A stretch of DNA of 64,000 nucleotides from assembly GCA_036557785.1 (NCBI GenBank), contig DATBGZ010000066.1, positions 30,574 through 94,573 of the forward strand, written 5' to 3'. This DNA comes from DATBGZ01 sp036557785. GTDB lineage: Bacteria > Actinomycetota > Actinomycetes > Mycobacteriales > Micromonosporaceae. This document shows, one piece after another, positions 16,247-25,262 of the stretch (position 1 is the stretch's first letter; each line of letters opens with the position of its first letter). The position numbers were made by a program, and so were the translations under genes. The notes beneath the pieces were generated by a model, which saw only the letters and a list, made by a program, of their open reading frames with translations, was not told where the DNA came from and ran no database searches.

Positions 16247-16273
16247 GACGGCGCCCGGGGGCGAGAGACGGTG

Positions 16274-17248
16274 CTATTCGGCGATGTCGATGACCTGGTC
16301 GGCCGGCAGGCGCGGGGTGTGCGGGAGCCCGGCCTGGTCGGGGTCGGGCACGCCCAGGCGCACGGCGAGCAGGGGTTCGCCGAGGTTCGCGAGCAGCCGG
16401 CGCAGCAACTCCCGCGTCTGCGGCACCTCCACCACGGCCGAGAGCGGCATCACCGACAGGTCCCGTTCAATGGCCGCGATCCAGAGCGCGGAGAGAGCCT
16501 CGCCGCCACGCAGCCATGCCTGCGCGGTGTCCTCGTCGACATAGAGCAGCCCGTAGACGGCGGCCCGATCATGGCCCTCGCCGACCGGCAGGGCTCCCGC
16601 GTGGCCGAAGTAGCGGCCCGGCACCGAGGTCCGCGGCGGCGTCGCGGGGATGACGGCATCCGTCAAGCCGGTGCCGCCGTGCCCCTCGCGGGCCCAGTAG
16701 GCGATCTCGTCGACCCACTCGGGGTCGAGGTCCTCGACCCGCTGTGCACGGGCCGCGGCCGAGGCGAGCTCGAGCACGTCGTCCGGTCGCAGCACATGCA
16801 GATGGGCGCCCTCGCCCTCGACCACCCGACGCAGCGCCTCCACGGCCGTGGGCTCGACCGGGGTGGCGGAGACGGGGCGGCGGTCGGTGTGGCGGATGCG
16901 GATGGTCTGCAGCGCCCGTACGGCGTCGGGTGTGACGGGTCGCTGTCCGGTCACCGTGATGCGGGCGAGCAGGTCGGGATCCTCCGCGTCAGGCATGAGC
17001 TCCACTGTGGACTGACAGCCCTCGGCCGCGAGCGCGACCCGGGCGTGGTGCAGTGCCGCGCCACAACTGACGGTCAGCATGCGCCCGAGGGGGTCGGTGA
17101 CCCCCAACTGCCGCTGCCGGGCCGCGTGCAGCTCCAGCACGGCGCCGGCGACGCGCCAGCGCCACGGCTGGGTGTTGTGGATGGAGGGCGCAAACCCGCC
17201 GACGCGGGCCGCCGCGGCCAGCGACGCGCCGTGCACGTGCATACCCAT
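16274..17248 (-). CDS. Acg-like nitroreductase-family protein (1 of 3)
   Basis: A 324-residue nitroreductase-fold protein of the Acg/Rv3131 group, with the diagnostic APSIHNTQPWRW near the N-terminus and an RHTDRRP motif in the middle. Acg proteins sequester flavin and are part of the mycobacterial DosR dormancy regulon; enzymatic activity is often undetectable. RBS AGGAGG precedes ATG 17248. It lies 150 bp downstream of the Hsp20 stop, beyond a hairpin terminator, so it probably has its own promoter. Two paralogues lie at 26-28 kb. Confidence 0.85.
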   Translation of the reverse strand: MGMHVHGASLAAAARVGGFAPSIHNTQPWRWRVAGAVLELHAARQRQLGVTDPLGRMLTVSCGAALHHARVALAAEGCQSTVELMPDAEDPDLLARITVTGQRPVTPDAVRALQTIRIRHTDRRPVSATPVEPTAVEALRRVVEGEGAHLHVLRPDDVLELASAAARAQRVEDLDPEWVDEIAYWAREGHGGTGLTDAVIPATPPRTSVPGRYFGHAGALPVGEGHDRAAVYGLLYVDEDTAQAWLRGGEALSALWIAAIERDLSVMPLSAVVEVPQTRELLRRLLANLGEPLLAVRLGVPDPDQAGLPHTPRLPADQVIDIAE

Positions 17249-17350
17249 GGGCTCCTCCTCTGACAGGGATTATGCCCGTACGGCCCGCAGTGCGGCCGTC
17301 GATGACCAGGACGGCCGTCAGCAAACGGACCACCCGGTGGATGAGTGCGG

Positions 17351-17386
17351 GAACGGACCGGTCCGCTGCGCGGTACCGGTCCGTTC
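17351..17386 (-). terminator. Hairpin terminator of the Hsp20 gene
   Basis: GAACGGACCGG (17351-17361) and CCGGTCCGTTC (17376-17386) form an 11-bp perfect stem with a 14-nt loop, just downstream of the Hsp20 stop on the minus strand. It separates that gene from the following nitroreductase gene. The loop itself contains further self-complementary GC bases. Confidence 0.7.
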
Positions 17387-17398
17387 GGGGTGGGCGCG

Positions 17399-17791
17399 TC
17401 AGCTCTTGATGATGGCGATGCGCTGGGGTTCGGGCTGTGCCTTGAGCGGGACGGTGATCTCCAGGATGCCCTGGCTGTAGTGTGCCTTCACGCTGGACTC
17501 GTCCGCGTTGCCGGGCAGCCGGACGGAGCGCTGCAGCATGCCGTAGCGGAACTCGCTGCGGTGCTGGGCCTGGAACTCCTCCCGCCGCTCCGCGTGAATT
17601 GTCAGCACACCGTTGGATACGTTGATCTGCACGTCCTTCTCGGGGTCGAGCCCGGGCAGCTCGGCGCGGATGGTGTACTCCGTGTCGGTGACCCGGTCCT
17701 CGAGGCGGATCAGGCTGCTGCCACGCAACGCCCAGTCCTGGTCGAACCAGTCGTTGAGCTCGCTGAACAGACGCGGTACCAGTGAGGTCAT
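17399..17791 (-). CDS. Small heat-shock protein Hsp20/alpha-crystallin
   Basis: A 130-residue small chaperone. The alpha-crystallin domain spans about residues 33-122, with AELPGLDPEKDVQINVSNGVLTI and the conserved GILEITVPL near the end. ATG 17791 is chosen over much longer upstream frames because GGAGGAGAAG is directly in front of it and the family length fits. The closest functional parallel is HspX/Acr, the abundant dormancy chaperone controlled by DosR. It is divergent from the CtpF-like pump; the 151-bp gap holds only a weak DosR-like sequence. Confidence 0.92.
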   Translation of the reverse strand: MTSLVPRLFSELNDWFDQDWALRGSSLIRLEDRVTDTEYTIRAELPGLDPEKDVQINVSNGVLTIHAERREEFQAQHRSEFRYGMLQRSVRLPGNADESSVKAHYSQGILEITVPLKAQPEPQRIAIIKS

Positions 17792-17942
17792 TGCTCTTCT
17801 CCTCCACTCTGCGGCCCTAGTTCCATTCTTCACGGTTGCGCGCCGCCCTGCAGCCGGGCAGGGGCGAAGGGCAGCCCCGTCGGGGCCTTCCGCCCGTGGT
17901 GGCGTTCGCCGCCCGCGATCACGGTGGTCAGGGAGGCGGGCG

Positions 17943-20606
17943 ATGGAGGAAGGCGGCGGGGCGGGCCGGCCGTACGGCCTGTCCCGGACGGACGCGGCGG
18001 CACGTCTGGCGCGCGACGGCGCCAACGAGGTGCCCCGGGCCCGACCCACGTCGGCGGCGTGGCGTGTCCTGCGCCAGCTCCGCGACCCGCTGGTGCTGTT
18101 GCTGCTCGCGGCGCTCGCCGTGACGCTCGTGGTGGGCGACATCGCCGACGCCGCCATCATCGGGTTGGTCATCGCCGTGAACACGGCGATCGGGGTGGTG
18201 CAGGAGGCCCGTGCGGGCAAGGCGATCGCGGCACTGGACGCGATGGCGGCGCCGACCGCGCGGGTGGTGCGCGACGGTGCCGACGAAGTGCTGCCCGCTG
18301 CCGCTGTCGTGGTGGACGACCTGGTACGGCTCGAGGCGGGCGATGTCGTGCCGGCCGATCTGCGGTTGCTCGACGCGCACCGCCTCGCCCTCGACGAAGC
18401 AGCCCTGACCGGGGAATCGGTGGCGGTGGCGCGTCGGGCCGGACAGGAGGCGTGCGCCGGAACTGTCGTGGTGACCGGGCGGGGCGCGGGCGTGGTCGTC
18501 CGTACCGGGGCCCGCAGCGCGCTCGGCCGCATCGCGCTGGCGGTGGCCGGAACCCGACCGGGGCCGACACCCCTGCAGCGGCGACTCGCGGATCTGGGCC
18601 GGGTGCTCGGTCTCGCCGTGGTCGCGCTCTCCGCGGTGGTCTTCGCCCTCGGCGTGCTGCGCGGCACACCCGCGCTGGAGATGGCGATCACCGCCGTGAG
18701 CCTCGTGGTGGCCGCGGTGCCCGAGTCGTTGCCGGCGGTGGTGACCGTCGCGCTCGCCCTCGGTGCCCGGCGCATGGCGGCGCAGCACGCGATCCCGCGT
18801 CGCCTGCACGCCGTGGAGACGCTCGGCTCGGTCACGGTGGTCGCCTCCGACAAGACCGGCACGCTCACCGAGGGGCGGATGTCGGTACAGAGCGCCGTCG
18901 ATGCCTGCGGTGACGCGTACACGGTCGAGGGGCACGGCTACGAGCCCGCGGGCCTGGTGCAGGGTCCCGGCGGCGGCGCCATCCCGGACCGGTTGCGGGA
19001 GCTGGCCCGGGCCGTCGTGCTGTGCGCCGACGCGACCGTGCTCGCCCCGGACGCCGAGCATCCCGAGTGGCGCCCGGCCGGCGATCCCATGGAGGCGGCG
19101 CTGGTCGCGTTCGCGGCCCGGTGCGGGCTCACGCCAGCGAAGGAGCGTGAGGAGTGGCAACGTGTCGATGAGATCCCGTTCGACGCGGGAACCCGCCGGA
19201 TGAGCACGGCGCACGTGAGCCGGGACGGGCGCGGGCTCGTGGTCTGCAAGGGCGCGCCCGAGGTGGTGCTGACCGAGGGCGTGGTCGAGTGGGTGCCGCC
19301 CGGATCCCGGGAGGCCGCGGCGGACCTCGCCGAACGGGGGCTGCGCGTGCTCGCCGTGGCGGCGGGTGAGGACGCTCGGCTGACCCGCACCGCCGAGGCC
19401 GTGGGGCTGCGCTATCTGGGTCTGGTGGCCATCGGCGACCGCGTCCGCGACGAGGCGGCGGCGACGGCGCGCGCGTTCGAGCGGGCCGGGATCCGCCTGC
19501 TGCTCGTCACCGGCGACCATCCGGGCACCGCCACCGCGGTCGGGGCCGAGGTCGGCATCTGGCGACCCGGTGACGTCGTGCACAACGGGGACGCGACGAC
19601 GTCCACAGTGGAGGCAGCGGAGGACGTGCGGGTCTTCGCCCGGGTCGCGCCGGAGCGCAAGCTCGACCTCATCCACGCGCTGCGGCGGTGTGGGCACGTC
19701 GTGGCGATGACCGGCGACGGGGTCAACGACGCCCCGGCCTTGCGCCGCGCGGACATCGGGGTGGCGATGGGCAGCGGAACCGAGGTGGCCCGGCAGGCGG
19801 CCGACCTCGTGCTGATGGACGACAATCTCGCCACGATGGCGGTGGCGGTGCGCGAGGGCCGGCGTAGCTACGCCAACATCCGTCGCTTCCTGCACTACGC
19901 GCTGGCCGGCGGGACCGCGGAGTTGCTCGTGATGCTCGCCGGCCCCCTGATGGGCCTGGCGTTGCCACTGCTGCCGGCGCAGATCCTGTGGATCAACCTG
20001 CTCACGCACGGGATCCCGGGCGTCGCGCTCGGAGCCGAACCGGCGTCGGCGAACACCATGCGTCGAGCGCCACGGCCGCCGCAGGAGTCGGTGCTCGGCG
20101 CCGGCCTGGCCACCGCGATCGCCTGGACCGGGCTGGGGCTGGCCGCGGTGGCGCTGGGCGTGGGCGTCTTCGCCGCGCACCACGACCGGCCGTGGCAGTC
20201 GATGCTGTTCCTGGTGCTGGGGCTCGGGCAACTCGGCGTCGCGCTGGCCGTACGGGCTCGCAGGACCCCCGGTGGCGACCGCAACCCGGCACTCGGTGCG
20301 GCAGTGGCGCTCTCGGCCCTCCTGCTGCTCGCCGGGGTCACGCTGCCGCCGCTGCGCGACCTGCTCGGCACCACGGCGCTCTCGCTCACCGATTGGGCGT
20401 GGTGCGCCGGCCTGTCGGTGCTGCCCGGCCTCGGCGTGCTGGCCGTGCGCCGGCCGTTCTCCCACACCCGCCACACGGCTACGATTCGAGAGTGGCGACC
20501 GGTGCACCCAAGCGACCCCGATCCGGTGACGCCGGCGACCGGACCGTTCGCCGCGCAACCCCGGTGGTCGCGGATGCTGCGGCCGCGGTCACGGCATTGG
20601 GCCTGA
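17943..20606 (+). CDS. ctpF: P-type cation ATPase, CtpF/Ca2+-ATPase type (P2A)
   Basis: An 887-residue P-type ATPase. It has the N-terminal cation-ATPase domain, TGES (actuator), AAVPESLPAVV in M4, the phosphorylation motif SDKTGTLTEG with Asp about residue 303, TGDGVNDAP and C-terminal membrane helices. ATG 17943 has GGGAGG upstream and matches the family length. CtpF of M. tuberculosis is in the DosR regulon and is linked to Ca2+ export; the same pairing with Hsp20 and DevS is seen here. Its last 115 nt overlap the start of devS in another frame. Ion specificity is inferred. Confidence 0.88.
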   Translation: MEEGGGAGRPYGLSRTDAAARLARDGANEVPRARPTSAAWRVLRQLRDPLVLLLLAALAVTLVVGDIADAAIIGLVIAVNTAIGVVQEARAGKAIAALDAMAAPTARVVRDGADEVLPAAAVVVDDLVRLEAGDVVPADLRLLDAHRLALDEAALTGESVAVARRAGQEACAGTVVVTGRGAGVVVRTGARSALGRIALAVAGTRPGPTPLQRRLADLGRVLGLAVVALSAVVFALGVLRGTPALEMAITAVSLVVAAVPESLPAVVTVALALGARRMAAQHAIPRRLHAVETLGSVTVVASDKTGTLTEGRMSVQSAVDACGDAYTVEGHGYEPAGLVQGPGGGAIPDRLRELARAVVLCADATVLAPDAEHPEWRPAGDPMEAALVAFAARCGLTPAKEREEWQRVDEIPFDAGTRRMSTAHVSRDGRGLVVCKGAPEVVLTEGVVEWVPPGSREAAADLAERGLRVLAVAAGEDARLTRTAEAVGLRYLGLVAIGDRVRDEAAATARAFERAGIRLLLVTGDHPGTATAVGAEVGIWRPGDVVHNGDATTSTVEAAEDVRVFARVAPERKLDLIHALRRCGHVVAMTGDGVNDAPALRRADIGVAMGSGTEVARQAADLVLMDDNLATMAVAVREGRRSYANIRRFLHYALAGGTAELLVMLAGPLMGLALPLLPAQILWINLLTHGIPGVALGAEPASANTMRRAPRPPQESVLGAGLATAIAWTGLGLAAVALGVGVFAAHHDRPWQSMLFLVLGLGQLGVALAVRARRTPGGDRNPALGAAVALSALLLLAGVTLPPLRDLLGTTALSLTDWAWCAGLSVLPGLGVLAVRRPFSHTRHTATIREWRPVHPSDPDPVTPATGPFAAQPRWSRMLRPRSRHWA
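20480..20485 (+). promoter_or_regulatory. -10 box of a leaderless devS promoter inside ctpF
   Basis: TACGAT lies within the 3' end of the P-type ATPase gene and ends 6 nt before the devS GTG at 20492, so a transcript would start at the GTG. There is no Shine-Dalgarno site before that codon. The -35 region is weak. This suggests devS can be transcribed separately from ctpF. Confidence 0.5.
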
Positions 20607-22303
20607 CGGAGCTGTCCTCGGTGCGCCTGGACGAGCTGCTGCAGGAGCTGCTCGACCGGGTCGGCGACGTCGTGGCGAGCCGGGAGCGGTTGCGCTCACT
20701 GCTCGCCGCGGTCGTGGCGATCACCGCCGACCTGGAGTTGCGCCCGACCCTGGAGCGCATCGTGGCGGCCGCGTGCGAGCTCGTCGGTGCCCGCTACGGC
20801 GCACTGGGCGTGGTCGGCGAACGCTACCGGGCCGAGGGCGACCAGGGCACCGGCGGGACAAGGCTGGTCGAGTTCATCACCCATGGGCTCAGCCCCCGCG
20901 AGCAGGCCGCCATCGGACATCCACCGACCGGTGAGGGCGTGCTGGGCCTGCTCATCGACGATCCCCGGCCGGTGCGGATGCCGGACATCACCCGGCATCC
21001 CCGGTCGTACGGCTTCCCACCCAACCATCCACCGATGCACAGCTTTCTGGGAGTTCCGATCCGTATCCGGGACCGGGTCTACGGCAACCTGTACCTTTCC
21101 GAGAAGAAGGATTCGGCCGAGTTCACCGACGACGACGAACAGATCGTGGTCGCGCTCGCCGCGGCGGCCGGGGTGGCGATCGAGAACGCTCGCCTCTACC
21201 TCATCGGGCAGCGCCGGCAGCGCTGGCTCGCCGCCGCCACCGAGATCACCGAACTGCTCGTTGGCCGGGTGCGTCGCAGCCAGGCGCTGGAGCTGATCGC
21301 CCGTCGGGTGCGCGAGGTCGCGGATGCGGACCTGGTGCTCGTGCTGGTGCACGACGAGGACACTGGTGTGCTCACCGTCGAGGTGGGACAGTTCCGCGAG
21401 GACACGCCGCAGGGACTGATCGGCGCAACGGTCGGGGTCGACCAGTCCCACTTCGGCCCGGCACTGGCCTCCCGCATGCACCTCGCGGTCGACAGCCTGC
21501 GCGCGGCCGCCCCCTGGCCGGTCCCGCTGCCCGGCCGGCCGGCCACCGTGGTGCCGCTCGCCACCGCCGACGCCCTGCACGGCCTGCTGGTCATGGTCGC
21601 CCCCGACGCCGACGGAGACCGGGGGACGGACGAGATGGCGATGCTCTCGACCTTCGCCGGCCAGGCCGCCCTCGCCTTCGAGCGCGCGCTGGCCCAGGAG
21701 GAACGAGAGATGTACATGATCCTGGAGGACCGGGAGCGCATCGCGCGCGACCTGCACGACGTGGTGATCCAGCGGCTGTTCGCCACAGGCATGCAGCTGC
21801 AGTCGGCGGCCCGACTGTCGATCAAGGCTGAGGTGGCGGAGCGGATCAACTCGGCCGTCGACGACCTCGACACCACAATTCGGGAGATCAGGTCGGCCAT
21901 CTTCGAACTGCGCACGCCGATGACGGCGCAGTTACGTGTCGAGATCCGTGAGGTCGTCGCGGCGGCAGGCGACCAGCTCGGGCTCCGGCCCGCGCTGGAG
22001 CTCGACGGCCCGTTGGACAGCGCCGTGCCCGGCGAGGTGCGCGCGGACCTGCTCGCCGTGCTCCGAGAGGCACTCTCCAATGTGGTGCGTCACGCCGGCG
22101 CCCATGCGGTCCAGGTGAGGGTGGCGGTCGCCGCGGGCGAGGTTCACCTGCGGGTGAGCGACGACGGCCGGGGAATGCCCGAGGGCGGCCGGCGTTCCGG
22201 CATCGAGAACATGCGCGCCCGGGCGGAGAAGGTGGGCGGTGAGTTCGACCTACGCTCGAACGCGCCGCGGGGCACCATCGTCGAGTGGAGCGTTCCGGTC
22301 TGA
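20492..22303 (+). CDS. devS: DevS/DosT-like GAF-GAF sensor histidine kinase
   Basis: A 603-residue soluble kinase: GAF-A (about 60-235), GAF-B (about 255-400), HisKA_3 with H422 in ERIARDLHDVVIQRLF, and HATPase with VLREALSNVVRHA and SDDGRGMPEG. In mycobacterial DevS the GAF-A heme is bound by His149 in a YHPPM motif; the equivalent GFPPNHPPMHSFLG here has H179, so heme-based sensing of O2/NO/CO is plausible. The start is GTG 20492; GTG codons near 20562 are alternatives. The partner regulator devR is 3 kb away on the other strand. Confidence 0.85.
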   Translation: MATGAPKRPRSGDAGDRTVRRATPVVADAAAAVTALGLTELSSVRLDELLQELLDRVGDVVASRERLRSLLAAVVAITADLELRPTLERIVAAACELVGARYGALGVVGERYRAEGDQGTGGTRLVEFITHGLSPREQAAIGHPPTGEGVLGLLIDDPRPVRMPDITRHPRSYGFPPNHPPMHSFLGVPIRIRDRVYGNLYLSEKKDSAEFTDDDEQIVVALAAAAGVAIENARLYLIGQRRQRWLAAATEITELLVGRVRRSQALELIARRVREVADADLVLVLVHDEDTGVLTVEVGQFREDTPQGLIGATVGVDQSHFGPALASRMHLAVDSLRAAAPWPVPLPGRPATVVPLATADALHGLLVMVAPDADGDRGTDEMAMLSTFAGQAALAFERALAQEEREMYMILEDRERIARDLHDVVIQRLFATGMQLQSAARLSIKAEVAERINSAVDDLDTTIREIRSAIFELRTPMTAQLRVEIREVVAAAGDQLGLRPALELDGPLDSAVPGEVRADLLAVLREALSNVVRHAGAHAVQVRVAVAAGEVHLRVSDDGRGMPEGGRRSGIENMRARAEKVGGEFDLRSNAPRGTIVEWSVPV

Positions 22304-22318
22304 CGGGCCAGCGGCTGA

Positions 22319-22429
22319 TCAGGCTCCCTCGCGGACCTGGTAGATCTCGTCCGCGACCAGGCCGTGGGCCTCGGCAACATCGTCGAACGCGACGGTGTCA
22401 AGGGTGTGGATGTCAAGGTAGAGCGGCAT
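22319..22429 (-). pseudogene. Internally deleted DUF4242 (nickel-binding SCO4226-like) gene
   Basis: A 36-codon ORF whose first 22 residues (MPLYLDIHTLDTVAFDDVAEAH) and last 14 (GLVADEIYQVREGA) correspond to the two ends of the roughly 80-residue DUF4242 family. The central 45 or so residues, containing the metal-binding strand, are absent. The junction lies at an AEAH/REAH-like sequence that occurs twice in intact relatives, so in-frame recombination between the two is likely. It has an RBS-like AGGGGG and follows the LuxR gene by 18 bp, so it is still probably transcribed. Comparison is from memory of the family, not an alignment. Confidence 0.6.
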
Positions 22430-22447
22430 GATGGCCCCCTGCTCGGC

Positions 22448-25171
22448 TCAGCGGCGCCGGTGCGGTGCCGCTGGCGAGGACGTTACGGGCTGGGAGCGGG
22501 TCGCAAGATCGGCAACGGATGCCCAGACAGATCGCCCGGGTTGCCCATCTTCGGTGTCGGCGAGCAGGCCGAGCCGCGCCGCGACGGCGGTGGCCTCGCG
22601 GCGGCTGGTGACGGCGAGCTTGGCGAGCACCGCGGAGACGTGGTGGTGGACGGTCTTGGCCGAGATGTAGAGCGTCGAGGCGATCTCGGCGTCGGTGCGG
22701 CCGGCACAGACCAGCGCGAGCACCTCCACCTCGCGCGCGGTCAGCCCGCCGGGGTTCGCCCGGGTGGTGGGTCGAGCACCGGCGGGAATGCCGCGGACGC
22801 CCTGTTCGCGCAGGCGGCGAGTGACCAGCCGTACCGTACCCTCCGCGCCCAGCTCACGCAGCAGCTCCAGCGCCCGCAGCGCCGAAGCCTCGTCACCGGA
22901 GTCCACAAGAGACAGTGCCGCGTCGTAGCGGCACTCGCGCTCCAGCCAGAACCGCGCGGCGCCGGCGCTGTCCCCCTCGGCCGAGCGCCGATAGGGCTCC
23001 GCCAGCGGGCCGGGCACGCGGCGTCGCGACCCCAGCCGGCTCAGCCAGGCCTGCACCTCGCCACAGAGCCAGGGGTCGTCGGGGTCGAGCGCGTCGGCGG
23101 CGAGTTCGGCCTCATGCCGGGCCTCGTCGGCGTGGCCGTCGAGCCAGTGGGCCTCGGTGTGGCGGCAGCGGGCGGGCACGATGTTCTGCGGTTCCGCCGT
23201 GGCGAGGGCGATGCGCAGGGACTCGTCGAGAAGCTCGAAGACGCCCGGTTCGCCGCGGCGCGCCCGGATGATGCCCTTGGCGAGCGTGGCGCAGAGCCGG
23301 TTGTAGCCGTCCGGCACCACGTCCGTCCGTTGCCGGTCGGCCAGTGTCTGCGCCTCGTCCCAGCGACCCATCCGGGTCAGGAAGGTGGACTGGTTCCCGC
23401 GCATGAAGACCGTGTAGGTGGCGATATCGTGCTCCTCGCAGTAGGCCTGCCCCTCGGCGAAGGCCTGGTCCACGCGCGCCGTCTGGTAGTGGTCGACGTA
23501 CAGGCCGTGCAGGTTGGTGTAGGCGCGGGCGGCGGCGGCTTGGTGGCCGTGCGTCAGGGCGATCTCGAGACCGCGCCGCGCGAGCGCCTCCCACTCGTCC
23601 TCGGCGGTCAGGCCCGCCTCGGTCGTGAGCGCATGGCTGAGCGTCTCGGAGGCTCCGAAGCGTTCGGCCAGGACCCGGGCCCGGCGGGCAAGCTCCAGCG
23701 CCCGGGCCCGGTGGCCCTGCACCATGTGCCGGCCCGCCTCCTTCGCGTAGGCGAAGGCGAGCTCCGGCGTGTCGCCGAGGGGTTCGAGTATCGCCAGGCC
23801 CGCGTCACCGAGTACCTCGGCCTGCGCCCCGTTACCCAGCGCGCCGCCGGCCAGGTTGCTCAGGCGGATCAGCGCCTCCCCCTCGCGCAGGGGGTCGGTC
23901 AGGGTTCGCCAGAGCTCCAGCGCGCGTGCCTGGGCGGCGTAGGCCTCGTCGTCGCGGTACACGAGCCGTAGCTCTTCGGCGAGGGCGGTGTTGAGCTCGG
24001 CACGGGTGGCCAGGTCGTCATCCGGTGCATGGCGCAGCGCGCGTTGGTACTGGGCGACTGCTTCGCGGTGTGAGGCCAGGTCGGCGGAGCGTCGGGCGGC
24101 TCGGGTGGCGTACTCGAGCGTGGCTGGAGCGTCACGAGCGATCTCGGCGTGGAACGCCATGGCGGCGTCGTCGGGGTGGGCCAGGTCACGGTGGGCGGCG
24201 AGGATGGCGGCGTGCAGCGACGGCCGGCGGTGATCGGGGACGGTCTCGCCGACGGCGAGCCGGGCGATCTCGTGGCGGAACCGCAGTTCGCCGCCGTCGC
24301 CGACCAGGAGTCCGGCGGCGACGAGCTCGTCGATGACCGGGGCGGTGCCGGGGCCGACCGCCTCGATCAGCCCTGGTTCGATCCGGCTGCCGACCAGGGC
24401 GGCGATCTGCAGCGCCCGTTGGGCCTGCGGACTGAGCCGGGCGGCGCGGGCAAGGACGGCGTCGCGGGCGGAGGCGGGCACCGAGCCGAGCCCCGCGCGC
24501 AGCACCTCGCTGACGAAGAAGGGGTTGCCGCCGGTGAGGCGGAACAGATCGTCGGCGCTGACCCCGCTGTCGCCCGCCAGAGCCTTGACGCCGGCTTCGG
24601 AGAGCGGTCCCAGGCCGATGCGACGGGTGGCGCGGGAGGTGGCCAGTTCGCCCAGCGCCAGGCGCAGCGGGTCGCCGGTGGTGATCTCGTTGTCGCGGTA
24701 GGTGGCGATGAGCAGGACGGGCACGCTGCGCAGCCGTCGACCCAGGTAGCGCAGCAGATCCACGCTGGCCTCGTCGGCCCAGTGCAGATCCTCGATCACG
24801 ACCGCGGTGAGCCTCTCCGGGTCGTTGATCTGGCGCAGCAGGGCGCCGAAGAGGGCGTCCCGGCCGGCCTGTTCGTCGGCCAGGTGGCGCAGTTCGCCGC
24901 CGAGTTGGTCGGCCAGGTCGAACAGGGGGCCCAGCGGGCGGGGGGTGAACATCGCGTCGCAGGCGCCCCAGTACCAGCGGGCGTCGAGCAGTTCGCGTTG
25001 GAACTGCTCGACCAGGCTCGACTTGCCGACGCCGGCCTCGCCGGTGACCAGGACCATCCGTCCCTCACCCGAGCGGGCCGTGGTCGCGTACTCGCGCAGC
25101 GACGCCAACGCCGAGTCCCGCTCCAACAGCACCATGCCGACAGTGTCGCCGATCACGCCACCCCCCACCAT
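22448..25171 (-). CDS. Large ATPase-type LuxR regulator (LAL/STAND family)
   Basis: A protein of about 907 residues with an N-terminal STAND ATPase (Walker A TGEAGVGKSSLVEQF, Walker B LTAVVIEDLHWADEASVDLLRYLGRRL), a long helical TPR-like middle, and a C-terminal LuxR helix-turn-helix (LTAREVEVLALVCAGRTDAEIAST, YISAKTVHHHVSAVLAKL). The start is uncertain: ATG 25171 is used, while ATG 25135 (MVLLERDSALASL) matches many relatives. It lies between devS and devR and upstream of the DUF4242 remnant. Its targets are unknown. Confidence 0.85.
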   Translation of the reverse strand: MVGGGVIGDTVGMVLLERDSALASLREYATTARSGEGRMVLVTGEAGVGKSSLVEQFQRELLDARWYWGACDAMFTPRPLGPLFDLADQLGGELRHLADEQAGRDALFGALLRQINDPERLTAVVIEDLHWADEASVDLLRYLGRRLRSVPVLLIATYRDNEITTGDPLRLALGELATSRATRRIGLGPLSEAGVKALAGDSGVSADDLFRLTGGNPFFVSEVLRAGLGSVPASARDAVLARAARLSPQAQRALQIAALVGSRIEPGLIEAVGPGTAPVIDELVAAGLLVGDGGELRFRHEIARLAVGETVPDHRRPSLHAAILAAHRDLAHPDDAAMAFHAEIARDAPATLEYATRAARRSADLASHREAVAQYQRALRHAPDDDLATRAELNTALAEELRLVYRDDEAYAAQARALELWRTLTDPLREGEALIRLSNLAGGALGNGAQAEVLGDAGLAILEPLGDTPELAFAYAKEAGRHMVQGHRARALELARRARVLAERFGASETLSHALTTEAGLTAEDEWEALARRGLEIALTHGHQAAAARAYTNLHGLYVDHYQTARVDQAFAEGQAYCEEHDIATYTVFMRGNQSTFLTRMGRWDEAQTLADRQRTDVVPDGYNRLCATLAKGIIRARRGEPGVFELLDESLRIALATAEPQNIVPARCRHTEAHWLDGHADEARHEAELAADALDPDDPWLCGEVQAWLSRLGSRRRVPGPLAEPYRRSAEGDSAGAARFWLERECRYDAALSLVDSGDEASALRALELLRELGAEGTVRLVTRRLREQGVRGIPAGARPTTRANPGGLTAREVEVLALVCAGRTDAEIASTLYISAKTVHHHVSAVLAKLAVTSRREATAVAARLGLLADTEDGQPGRSVWASVADLATRSQPVTSSPAAPHRRR

Positions 25172-25262
25172 GACCCGTACAGCCGCGTCTGGGTAGTGGC
25201 GTGGCGAAGATGGGCATGGGCGACCGATCCGGGGCCGGGTCGGGTGTGCGTACGGTCCGCAC

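Noticed and set aside
17882..17895. DosR-like box GGGGCCTTCCGCCC between hsp20 and ctpF
   Set aside because: It matches the consensus at only about 10 of 14 positions and lacks symmetry; not strong enough to annotate, although the neighbouring genes are of DosR type.
17399..18922. 507-codon frame extending the Hsp20 gene upstream
   Set aside because: The upstream part is antisense to the P-type ATPase; the RBS and family length support the short start at 17791.
17928..20558. 876-codon open frame antisense to ctpF and other long antisense frames
   Set aside because: Very high GC at third positions leaves antisense frames open by default; their composition is Arg/Gly/His-rich with no known domains.
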